64,000 nucleotides of DNA from Pseudonocardia sp. EC080619-01. Its GTDB lineage: Bacteria > Actinomycetota > Actinomycetes > Mycobacteriales > Pseudonocardiaceae. The DNA lies in the NCBI RefSeq assembly GCF_001420995.1, contig NZ_CP012184.1, positions 6,085,339 through 6,149,338 on the forward strand, given 5' to 3'. Shown piece by piece: positions 44,828 through 52,636 of the stretch. The translations under genes were made by a program, and so were the position numbers. Below the pieces are notes generated by a model. That model was given only the letters and a program-made list of their open reading frames with translations. It had not been told where the DNA came from and ran no database searches. Numbering within the stretch: the stretch's first letter is position 1; every line of letters starts with the position of its first letter.

Positions 44828-46378
44828 ATGATCAGCCCGACAGCGGCGCCGTTCACCCGGCGCCGCCTGCTCGGCGGAGCGGCCGGTCTGGCCGCAGCGG
44901 CGTTCCTCGCCGGCTGCGGCGGGCCGGCCGCGGCCCGGGACGCCGGACCGCCCCGCCGCGGCGGCGTGCTGCGGGTCGGTGTGACCGGAGGCGGCGCCTC
45001 CGACACCCTGGACCCGCACAGCCCCGCGACGAACCCGGACATCGCCCGCACCCTCAGCCTGTACGAGCCGCTCCTGCACTGGGACGACGCCTACACGCTG
45101 CAGCCCGCCGTCGCCGAGGCGGTGCGCCCCGACCCCGGGGCCCGCACCTGGACCGCGACGATCCGATCCGGCATCACCTTCCACGACGGGCGCCCGGTCA
45201 CCCCGGACGACGTCGTCGCCACCTTCCGGCGGATCACCGACCCGGACGACCCCAAGTCCGGCGCGTCGCAGCTCGGCATCCTCGACGACGTCGTCGTGGC
45301 CGGTGACCGGCAGGTCCGGTTCGTACTGAGCGAGCCGTCCCCCGTGTTCGACCAGTACCTGGCCGAGTACTCCTGCGGGATCGTGCCCACCGACTTCGAC
45401 GTCGAGCGCCCGGTCGGCACCGGCGCGTTCCGGTTCGAGTCGTTCGCCGCCGGGCAGCAGAGCGCGTTCGTCCGCTACGACGGGTACTGGCGACCCGACC
45501 AGCCCTGGGTCGACCGGCTCGAGCTGATCAACTTCTCCGAGGACGACGCCCGGATCAACGCGTTGCTCTCCGGCCAGGTCGACGCGATCGACCAGGTCCC
45601 GCTGTCGCTCACCGAGGTGGTCGGGGCGTACGAGTCCGTCCGGCTGCTGACCTCGGAGACCGGGGGCTGGCTGCCCTTCACGATGCGGGTCGACGTCGCC
45701 CCGTTCGACGACGTCCGGGTCCGGCAGGCGCTGCGCCTGATCGCCGGCCGCGACGAGATGGTCAACCAGGTCCTCTCCGGCCTCGGCACCCACGCGTCCG
45801 ACCTGTACGCCCGGTTCGACCCCGAGTACCTGGACCCGCGGCGCGAGCAGGACATCGAGCGGGCCCGTGACCTGCTCTCCGCGGCCGGGAAGCCGAACCT
45901 GTCGCTGGAGCTGGTGACCTCGCCGATCCAGGCGGGCGCCGTCGAGGCGGCCCAGGTGTACGCCACCCAGGCCCGCGCCGCCGGCGTCGAGATCGGGTTG
46001 CGCCGGGTGGACACCTCCACCTTCTTCTCCGACCAGTACCTGCAGTGGGAGTTCGCGCAGAGCTTCTGGAACACCCGCAACTACATCCCGCAGGCCTCGC
46101 AGTCGTCGATGCCCGACGCGCCGTTCAACGAGACGCACTGGGACGACGCCGAGTACCAGGGCGTCATCCGGCGGGCCCGGTCCGAGGTGGACACGACCCT
46201 GCGTGCGCAGCTCGTGCGCCGCGCCCAGCAGATCGAGTTCGACCGCGGCGGCTACCTCATCTGGGGCTACCCGGACCGCGTCGACGCGCACCAGGCCTAC
46301 GTCGGCGGGCTCGTCCCGAACCGCACCGGGCTGTCGCTGTCCGGGTACGAGTTCCGGAAGGCGTGGGTGAACGCATGA
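44828..46378 (+). CDS. Peptide/opine-type ABC transporter substrate-binding lipoprotein
   Basis: 516 residues of the DppA/OppA-like (SBP family 5) class. The N-terminus has a twin-arginine stretch TRRRLLGG followed by lipobox FLAGC (about residue 30), so export may be Tat-dependent. Family parts: LDPHSPATNPDIARTLSLYE, RSGITFHDGRPVTPDDVVAT, NALLSGQVDAIDQVP and DVRVRQALRLIAGRDEMV. The ligand is unknown; these proteins bind oligopeptides, nickel, opines and other small polar compounds. Placed right after the carnitine enzymes (56 bp), so a carnitine conjugate is a good hypothesis. ATG 44828 overlaps nothing upstream; GAGGAGA is the ribosome site. Confidence 0.92.
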   Translation: MISPTAAPFTRRRLLGGAAGLAAAAFLAGCGGPAAARDAGPPRRGGVLRVGVTGGGASDTLDPHSPATNPDIARTLSLYEPLLHWDDAYTLQPAVAEAVRPDPGARTWTATIRSGITFHDGRPVTPDDVVATFRRITDPDDPKSGASQLGILDDVVVAGDRQVRFVLSEPSPVFDQYLAEYSCGIVPTDFDVERPVGTGAFRFESFAAGQQSAFVRYDGYWRPDQPWVDRLELINFSEDDARINALLSGQVDAIDQVPLSLTEVVGAYESVRLLTSETGGWLPFTMRVDVAPFDDVRVRQALRLIAGRDEMVNQVLSGLGTHASDLYARFDPEYLDPRREQDIERARDLLSAAGKPNLSLELVTSPIQAGAVEAAQVYATQARAAGVEIGLRRVDTSTFFSDQYLQWEFAQSFWNTRNYIPQASQSSMPDAPFNETHWDDAEYQGVIRRARSEVDTTLRAQLVRRAQQIEFDRGGYLIWGYPDRVDAHQAYVGGLVPNRTGLSLSGYEFRKAWVNA

Positions 46379-47346
46379 ACGTCCTGACGAAGATGATCCT
46401 CCGCCGGCTGCTCGTGAGCGTGCTGGTGCTGTTCGTCGTCTCGGTACTGATCTTCGGTGCGACCCTGCTGCTGCCCGGTGACCCGGCGCGGGCCATCCTC
46501 GGCCAGCAGGCCACCCCGGAGCGGATCGCCGCGCTCACCGAGCAGCTCGGCCTCGATCGTCCGGCCTGGGAGCGCTACTTCTCCTGGCTCGGCGGGATCC
46601 TCACCGGTGACCTCGGCTTCTCCGCGGCCACCCAGGGCCCGGTCGGCGAGCTGCTCGGAGGCCGGATCGCGGCGTCCGCGCTGCTCCTGGTGGTCACCGC
46701 GGTGATCTCCACCCCGATCGCGCTCGCGCTCGGCGCGTGGGCGGCCGTGCGGCGCGGCACCCGGACCGACTCCGGGGTGTCGGGGTTCAGCCTGGTGCTG
46801 GCCGCGCTGCCCGAGTTCGTCATCGGTGTGCTGCTCGTGGTCGTGTTCGCGACGTCGGTGTTCCGGATCCTGCCCTCGGTCACCATCGCCCGGCCCGGCG
46901 AACCGGTGTGGGCCCGGCCCGAGCAGCTGGTGCTGCCGGTGCTGACGCTCGCGCTCGTCGTCGTGCCGTACGTGGTGCGGATGACCCGGGCGACGCTGTC
47001 GGAGACGCTCGACGCCGGGTTCGTCGAGATGGCCCGGCTCAAGGGCCTGCCCGAACGCACCGTGCTGGTGCGGCACGCGGTCCCGCACACGATCGGCCCG
47101 GTGGCCCAGGTGATCGCGATGCAGCTGGCCTGGCTGGCCGGTGGCGTGGTCGTCGTCGAGTTCCTGTTCCGCTACCCCGGGATCGGCGAGGCGCTCATCG
47201 ACGCCGTCGCCAACCGCGACGTCCAGGTGGTCCAGGCGATCACCCTGATCATCGCCGCGTTCTACGTGCTGGTGAACCTCGCCGCGGACGTCGCCGGGAT
47301 CCTCGCCGACCCGCGGATCCGGACCGCCTCCGGAGGTGTCTCGTGA
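46375..47346 (+). CDS. ABC transporter permease (DppB type)
   Basis: 323 residues, six membrane helices. The opening ILRRLLVSVLVLFVVSVLIF and LLPGDPARAILGQQATPERI are typical of the first permease of peptide-type importers, and the EAA loop DAGFVEMARLKGLPERTVLV (about 213-232) contacts the ATPase. ATG lies inside the stop of the binding-protein gene. Confidence 0.94.
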   Translation: MNVLTKMILRRLLVSVLVLFVVSVLIFGATLLLPGDPARAILGQQATPERIAALTEQLGLDRPAWERYFSWLGGILTGDLGFSAATQGPVGELLGGRIAASALLLVVTAVISTPIALALGAWAAVRRGTRTDSGVSGFSLVLAALPEFVIGVLLVVVFATSVFRILPSVTIARPGEPVWARPEQLVLPVLTLALVVVPYVVRMTRATLSETLDAGFVEMARLKGLPERTVLVRHAVPHTIGPVAQVIAMQLAWLAGGVVVVEFLFRYPGIGEALIDAVANRDVQVVQAITLIIAAFYVLVNLAADVAGILADPRIRTASGGVS

Positions 47347-48200
47347 GTGCTCCCGCTGTTCCTGCAGGACTGCTGCGGCGGACCTTCCGCCGCCGCCAGG
47401 CCCGGATCGGGGCCGTGCTGACCCTGGTCGTCGTCGTGATCGCGCTGCTCGGGCCGGTGCTCGGCCCGCTCCTGACCGGGTACGGCGTCGACGACTTCGC
47501 CGGGCGTCCGTTCCGGCCCGACGGTCTCGCCGGGACCGACGATCTCGGCCGCGACGTGTTCGTCCGGTTCCTCGCGGGCGGCGGTCCGGTGCTGCTCTAC
47601 GCGCTGGCCGCGACCGCGATCGGCATCGTCGGCGGCGCCGTGCTGGGGATGCTCGCCGGGTACTCCGGCGGGCGGCTCGACTCGCTGATCATGCGTGGCG
47701 GCGACGTGCTGCTGTCGTTCCCGCAGCTGGTGCTGGCACTGCTGGCGGTCGCCGTGCTGGGGTCGTCGGGCTGGCTGCTCGTGCTGGTCATCGGCATCAC
47801 GCACATCCCGCGCGTCGCCCGTGTCGCGCGGCAGGCGACGCTCGCGGTCGCCGGCCAGGACTACGTGCTGGCCGCGCGGATGTACGGCGTCCCGCGGCGG
47901 CGGATCCTCGCCACCGAGGTGCTGCCCAACATCACCGGCCCGCTGATGGTCGAGCTGGGCCTGCGGCTGACCTACTCGATCGGCTACGTGGCGTCGCTGT
48001 CGTTCCTCGGCCTCGGGGTGCAGCCGCCGGCCGCCGACTGGGGCCTGCAGATCAACGAGAACCGGATCGCGCTGATCGTCGCGCCGTGGGGCGTGCTGCT
48101 GCCGGTGCTCGCGATCGCGATCCTCACCGTCGGCACGAACATGATCACCGACGCGCTCGCCAAGGAGTCCGCGGACACGACCGGGGAGGCCGGAGCATGA
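47343..48200 (+). CDS. ABC transporter permease (DppC type)
   Basis: 285 residues, six helices. GRPFRPDGLAGTDDLGRDVF in the external N-terminal segment and the EAA loop GQDYVLAARMYGVPRRRILA (about 177-196) mark the second permease; SLSFLGLGVQPPAADWG is family-specific. GTG within the previous stop, GGAGG upstream. Confidence 0.94.
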   Translation: MSAPAVPAGLLRRTFRRRQARIGAVLTLVVVVIALLGPVLGPLLTGYGVDDFAGRPFRPDGLAGTDDLGRDVFVRFLAGGGPVLLYALAATAIGIVGGAVLGMLAGYSGGRLDSLIMRGGDVLLSFPQLVLALLAVAVLGSSGWLLVLVIGITHIPRVARVARQATLAVAGQDYVLAARMYGVPRRRILATEVLPNITGPLMVELGLRLTYSIGYVASLSFLGLGVQPPAADWGLQINENRIALIVAPWGVLLPVLAIAILTVGTNMITDALAKESADTTGEAGA

Positions 48201-49786
48201 CCGGTACGGCCAGTTTCACGATCGAGTGCACCGGCCTGCGGGTCGCCACCACCGGCGGCCGCGAGGTGCTGCACGGGGTGGACTTCGCCGTCGCCCCGGG
48301 CGAGATCCTCGCCCTGGTCGGCGAGTCCGGGTCCGGGAAGACGACGGCCGCGCTCGCCGCGCTCGGCCACTTCCGGGACGGGCTCGCCTGCACCGGTGGG
48401 AGCATCGCGTTCCACGGCCACTCGGAGACCCACGACGACCTGCTCGCCGCGGACCCGGTGACGATGCGCGGTGTCCGCGGGCGGCTGGTGACCTACGTCC
48501 CGCAGGACCCGGCGCTGTCGCTGAACCCGCTGCTGCGGATCGGCACCCAGGTCGCGGAGGTGCTCCAGGCCCACGGTTTCGACGGCGACGTGGCCGCCCG
48601 GGTGCGGGAGGTGCTGTCCGACGTCGGCCTCCCGACCGACGACACGTTCCTGCGCCGCTACCCGCACCAGCTCTCGGGCGGGCAGCAGCAGCGGGTCGGG
48701 ATCGCGGCGGCGTTCGCGAACCGGCCCGACGTCGTCGTGCTCGACGAGCCGACGACCGGCCTGGACGTCACCACCCAGGACCTGGTCCTCGACACCGTGC
48801 GCGATCTCGTGACGCGCTCGGGGACCGCCGCGCTCTACATCACGCACGACCTCGCCGTCGTCGCCGGGCTGGCGGACCGGGTGACGGTCATGCAGGGCGG
48901 CGAGGTGGTGGAGACCGGACCGGTCCGGCAGATCCTCACCGCACCGGAGCACCCGTACACGCGGGCGCTGATCGGCGCGGTGCCGGACCTGGACCGCGCC
49001 GTGGACCGGGACCCGTCGCCGTCGGGCGACGGGGCACCGCTGCTGCGGATGTCGGGTGCCGGGAAGCGGTACGGGCCGAAGACGGTGCTCGACGGCGTCG
49101 ATCTCGAGCTGTGGCCCGGCGAGTGCCTGATGCTGCTCGGCGAGTCCGGCTCCGGGAAGACGACGCTGGCCCGTGGCCTGTCCGGGCTGCTCCCGCTCGA
49201 CGCCGGGACGCTGACCCTCAAGGGCGACGAGCTCACGACGCCGCGCAGCTACGCCCAGCTGCGGAGCGTGCAGTACGTCTTCCAGAGCCCGTTCGCCTCG
49301 CTCAACCCGCGGCGGACGATCGCGAGCTCGCTGGAGGTGCCGCTGCGGCACCTGACCGATCTCGACGCCGACGCCCGCGACGCGCGGGTGCTCGACATGC
49401 TCGGGCAGGTCCGGCTCGACGGGTCGTTCGCGCAGCGCTACCCGGGCGGGCTGTCCGGCGGGGAGCGGCAGCGCGCGGCGATCGCGCGGGCGCTGGTCAC
49501 CGCCCCGGACGTGCTGGTGTGCGACGAGGTGACGTCCGCGCTGGACGTGTCGGTCCAGGCCAGCATCATCGAGCTGCTGGCGCTGGTGCGCCGGGAGCTG
49601 GGCACGGCGATGCTGTTCGTGACGCACAACATCGCGCTGGCCCGTGAGGTCGCGGACCGGATCGCGGTGCTGCAGGACGGGCGGATCGTCGAGCAGGGCA
49701 CGGTCGACGAGGTGCTCGCGAACCCGCAGCACGAGTACACGCGCCAGCTGCTGGAGCACACCCCCTCGATGGCCGAGGTCCGGTGA
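48197..49786 (+). CDS. Fused duplicated ABC transporter ATPase (DppD-DppF type)
   Basis: 529 residues with two complete ATPase domains in one chain. First: GESGSGKTT (about 42), LSGGQQQRVGIA (about 160), VVLDEPTTGLD, THDLAVV. Second: GESGSGKTT (about 315), LSGGERQRAAIA (about 419), VCDEVTSALD, THNIALA. The fusion ensures a heterotypic pair and completes the importer. Its TGA at 49784-49786 lies at the first unit of an 11-bp repeat that joins it to the serine hydrolase gene. Confidence 0.94.
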   Translation: MTGTASFTIECTGLRVATTGGREVLHGVDFAVAPGEILALVGESGSGKTTAALAALGHFRDGLACTGGSIAFHGHSETHDDLLAADPVTMRGVRGRLVTYVPQDPALSLNPLLRIGTQVAEVLQAHGFDGDVAARVREVLSDVGLPTDDTFLRRYPHQLSGGQQQRVGIAAAFANRPDVVVLDEPTTGLDVTTQDLVLDTVRDLVTRSGTAALYITHDLAVVAGLADRVTVMQGGEVVETGPVRQILTAPEHPYTRALIGAVPDLDRAVDRDPSPSGDGAPLLRMSGAGKRYGPKTVLDGVDLELWPGECLMLLGESGSGKTTLARGLSGLLPLDAGTLTLKGDELTTPRSYAQLRSVQYVFQSPFASLNPRRTIASSLEVPLRHLTDLDADARDARVLDMLGQVRLDGSFAQRYPGGLSGGERQRAAIARALVTAPDVLVCDEVTSALDVSVQASIIELLALVRRELGTAMLFVTHNIALAREVADRIAVLQDGRIVEQGTVDEVLANPQHEYTRQLLEHTPSMAEVR

Positions 49787-49822
49787 CGGCACGGTGACGG
49801 CACGGTGACGGCACGGTGACGG
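49782..49822 (+). repeat. 11-bp tandem repeat forming a start/stop ladder
   Basis: GGTGACGGCAC repeated at 49782, 49793 and 49804, plus a partial fourth unit at 49815. Each unit offers GTG ACG GCA CGG TGA: a four-codon ORF whose TGA overlaps the next unit's GTG. The chain starts at the ABC ATPase stop and ends at the GTG of the serine hydrolase (49816). Confidence 0.85.
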
Positions 49823-50961
49823 TGCAGCCTCGGGTGCACGGCACGGTCGCCCGCGGGTTCGGTCCGGTGGCGGACGCGTTCGCCGGCGTCCTCGCGGGCG
49901 CCCGGGGCGGTGCCGCGTTCTCGGTGGTCCGGGACGGTGAGCCGCTGGTGGAGCTGCACGGCGGGCTCGCCGACCCGGACACCGGACGCCCGTGGGACAC
50001 CGGCACGGTCGCGGTCCTGTTCTCCGGCACCAAGGGCCTCGCGGCGACGGCGTGCGCGGCGCTGGCGGACCGGCTCGACCCGGACGCACCGGTCGCGCGG
50101 TACTGGCCGGAGTTCGCCGCGGCGGGCAAGGGCACGGGCGAGGGCGGCAGCACGACCGACGGCACCGTCACGGTGGCGCAGGTCCTCTCGCACACCGCGG
50201 GACTCCCCTACGTCGATCCGGAGCCGGTCCCGGCGGCGGGGCTGGACGACCGCGCCTCGGCCGCGGCGCTGGCCCGGCAGCCGACCCTGTGGATGCCGGG
50301 CAGCCGGGTCGCGTACCACGCGCTGACCTGGGGGAACCTGGTGGCCGAGCTGCTGCGCCGGGTCACCGGGTCCGATCCGCGGACCGTCGTCGAGGACGTC
50401 GTCGCGCGGGTGCCGGGGGCCTGGGTGCACCTCGCGTCGCCGCCGACGTCACCGGCCCGGATCGTCCGGGCCGAGGGCTACCGGATCTCGACGTTCCTGC
50501 ACGACGAGGAGCGCCGCCGCACCGTCGAGCGGATGTACCGGGTGCTGCTCGACGACGCCGAGACCGTCAACACCCCGGCCTGGTACCGGTCCGGGGCGCT
50601 CGCCGGTGCGGGCGTCGCGGGTGCCCCGGCGGTCGCGCGGCTCTACGGCGCGCTCGCCGACCCGGACCGCTCACCGGTGCCGGCGGCCGCCCTGGACCGG
50701 GCGACCCGCACCCACGCCGAGGGGCTCGACGCCGTCAACGACCGGCCGCTCCGGTTCGGGCTCGGCTACGAGCTGGCCGACCCGATCGGCACCTTCGGTC
50801 CCGAGCCGGTCGCGTTCGGGCACAGCGGTGCGGGCGGCGGCCGGCACGGGGCATGGCCGGAGCGCGGGATCGGCTTCTCGTTCCTCACCAACGAGATGCG
50901 CGCCGAGGACACCGACGACCGCGCGTCGGCGCTGCTCGGCGCGCTCCACGCGTGCCTGTGA
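49816..50961 (+). CDS. Serine hydrolase, class C beta-lactamase/esterase family
   Basis: 381 residues. Catalytic SxxK is in LFSGTKGLAATA (about 76-79) and the YxA/N motif is in VAYHALTWGNLVAE (about 170); the third-motif region is GHSGAGGGRHG (about 335). It has no signal peptide, so it acts in the cytoplasm, which argues against antibiotic resistance and for an esterase or amidase. At the end of the carnitine/ABC operon it might cleave imported carnitine esters; short-chain acylcarnitine hydrolases exist in Pseudomonas (inference by analogy). The start codon is the last GTG of an 11-bp repeat ladder. Confidence 0.85.
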   Translation: MTVQPRVHGTVARGFGPVADAFAGVLAGARGGAAFSVVRDGEPLVELHGGLADPDTGRPWDTGTVAVLFSGTKGLAATACAALADRLDPDAPVARYWPEFAAAGKGTGEGGSTTDGTVTVAQVLSHTAGLPYVDPEPVPAAGLDDRASAAALARQPTLWMPGSRVAYHALTWGNLVAELLRRVTGSDPRTVVEDVVARVPGAWVHLASPPTSPARIVRAEGYRISTFLHDEERRRTVERMYRVLLDDAETVNTPAWYRSGALAGAGVAGAPAVARLYGALADPDRSPVPAAALDRATRTHAEGLDAVNDRPLRFGLGYELADPIGTFGPEPVAFGHSGAGGGRHGAWPERGIGFSFLTNEMRAEDTDDRASALLGALHACL

Positions 50962-50967
50962 GAGGTG

Positions 50968-51591
50968 TCAGGCGAAGGAGAGCACGTCGTCGGCGGCCAG
51001 GCGGGGCAGCCGCGGGTGCCAGGCGTCCGTGGCGGGGTGGCCAAGGTTCACGACGAGCAGCACCCGGTGCTGCCCGCCGGGGAAGAACTCGTCGGTGACG
51101 GCGTCGGCGTCGAAGCCCGCCATCGGGCCGGCGGCGAGGCCGTGCGCGCGGGCGGCGAGCAGGAAGTAGCCGGCCTGCAGGCTGGCGTTGAACCGGGCCA
51201 TGCCCTCGCGCCCGGTGCGGCCCTGCTCCTCGAGGCTCTCCCGCATCCCCGGCTTCACCGGGAACGTGACCGGGGTGTGTTCGTGGAAGTCGAGGTCCGC
51301 GGCGAGCAGCGCGACGACCGGTGCGGCCTCGGACTTGGCGCGGTTCCCCTCGGCCAGCAGCGGGAGCAGCCGCTCCTTGCCGGAGCCGGAGCGCACGTAC
51401 GTGACCCGCAGCGGCTGGGTGTTGGCGGCGGTCGGCGGCCACTGGGCCAGCTCCCACACCGCGCGCAGCGTCTCGTCCGGCACCGGCTCGCCGGTGAAGG
51501 TGTTCGCGGTGCGGGCGTCGGTGAACAGCGCGGCGCGCCCCGTCTCGTCGAGGAGGGGCAGGTCCACGGGGGAAGCGGTCTGAGCAGTCAC
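50968..51591 (-). CDS. Nitroreductase-family protein (malonic semialdehyde reductase RutE-like)
   Basis: 207-residue FMN-dependent NAD(P)H oxidoreductase. DARTANTFTGEPVPDETLRAV, AQWPPTAANTQPLRVTYV (FMN phosphate region, about 47-64), SLQAGYFLLAARAHGLAAGPMAGFD and FPGGQHRVLLVVNLG match the RutE/YdfG-type subgroup. Family members reduce malonic semialdehyde or nitro compounds; no rut genes are nearby. GTG 51591 is the most likely start. It converges on the serine hydrolase with a 6-bp gap. Confidence 0.87.
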   Translation of the reverse strand: MTAQTASPVDLPLLDETGRAALFTDARTANTFTGEPVPDETLRAVWELAQWPPTAANTQPLRVTYVRSGSGKERLLPLLAEGNRAKSEAAPVVALLAADLDFHEHTPVTFPVKPGMRESLEEQGRTGREGMARFNASLQAGYFLLAARAHGLAAGPMAGFDADAVTDEFFPGGQHRVLLVVNLGHPATDAWHPRLPRLAADDVLSFA

Positions 51592-51646
51592 GAACCGTAG
51601 AACGTTCAACGACCCGGGCCGATTCCGCGTTGCAGGGTGAAAGAGA

Positions 51647-52564
51647 TCACCCGGTGGCCAGCACACCCCAGCGGAGCACCTGCTGCTCCCCCGGCACCAG
51701 CTCGATGAGGTCGGTACCCGAGTTCAGCGCGTCCGGCGGGCAGGTCATCGGCTCCACCGCGACCGCGCGGGAGGCGGAGACGGCGCCGTCCGGGCACTGG
51801 CGCGGGAAGTCCGGCGGCGTGAAGACCTGCACCCAGCCGAACGCCGGCTCCGCCCAGAGCTCGGTGCCGCCACCGTCGGGCGCGGCCACGCGGTGCCGGA
51901 CCAGCTCGTCCCCGTCGCCCGGGGCGCAGCCGCCGAACGCGTCGTCCAGCTCCAGCCCGGCCAGCGGGGTCGACGAGAACTCCCGCTCCAGCGGGCGCGC
52001 CGGGCCGGACGGGATCCCGCCGTCGAGCGGCAGGGTGGTGCGGGCGGCGAGGGTGAGCTCCAGCTCGTCGGTGGGCACGTCCCCGACCCGCAGGTACGGG
52101 TGGAAGCCCAGTCCGAACGGGACGGGCGCGTCGCCGAGGTTCTCGACGTGGGTCTCGACGGTGAGGCCGCCCGCCCCGACGGTGTGGGTGACGGTCACAC
52201 GCACCGGCTGCGGCCACCCCGGCTGGACGGGCGCGACGGCCGTCAGCGAGACATGGTCGCCCGCGCGGTCGGCGAGCGTCCACGGCACGTGCCGGAGCAG
52301 GCCGTGGATGGCGTTGCCGGCCGCGGGCTCGGTCAGCGGGAGGTGGTGGGCGGTGCCGCGGTGGCTCCAGCTGCCGCCCGCGACCCGGTTCGGCCACGGG
52401 GCCAGGACCGCACCCGAGCCCTTCGGGGGCCGCGCCGTCGGCGGGTGCGGCTCCACCCGCACCCGGCCGCCCTGGACGAACCCGGCCAGGCCGCCGCCGA
52501 CCTCGTCGACCTCGGCCCGGGCGTCCCCGCTGACGATCACGAACCGCTCACCGCACGCGTCCAT
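51647..52564 (-). CDS. Aldose 1-epimerase-like protein
   Basis: 305 residues of the galactose-mutarotase-like beta-sandwich. PWPNRVAGGSWSHRGTAHHL (Asn/Arg substrate loop), NAIHGLLRHVPW (catalytic His region, about 87-98), FGLGFHPYLRVGD (second His, about 175-187) and the C-terminal AVAVEPMTCPPDALNSG with catalytic Glu are all present. Interconverts anomers of an aldose; the sugar is unknown. Downstream of yhaN in the same direction, 72 bp apart. Confidence 0.9.
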   Translation of the reverse strand: MDACGERFVIVSGDARAEVDEVGGGLAGFVQGGRVRVEPHPPTARPPKGSGAVLAPWPNRVAGGSWSHRGTAHHLPLTEPAAGNAIHGLLRHVPWTLADRAGDHVSLTAVAPVQPGWPQPVRVTVTHTVGAGGLTVETHVENLGDAPVPFGLGFHPYLRVGDVPTDELELTLAARTTLPLDGGIPSGPARPLEREFSSTPLAGLELDDAFGGCAPGDGDELVRHRVAAPDGGGTELWAEPAFGWVQVFTPPDFPRQCPDGAVSASRAVAVEPMTCPPDALNSGTDLIELVPGEQQVLRWGVLATG

Positions 52565-52636
52565 GGGAGCAGTCTGCGCGACGGTGTCCCCGGAGTGGGC
52601 CGGGGGTCGGCGGTCCGGATGTCGAGGACGGCTGTG

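Noticed and set aside
49816..50961. Antibiotic-resistance beta-lactamase
   Set aside because: No signal peptide and an operon context of carnitine metabolism; a cytosolic esterase is more likely.
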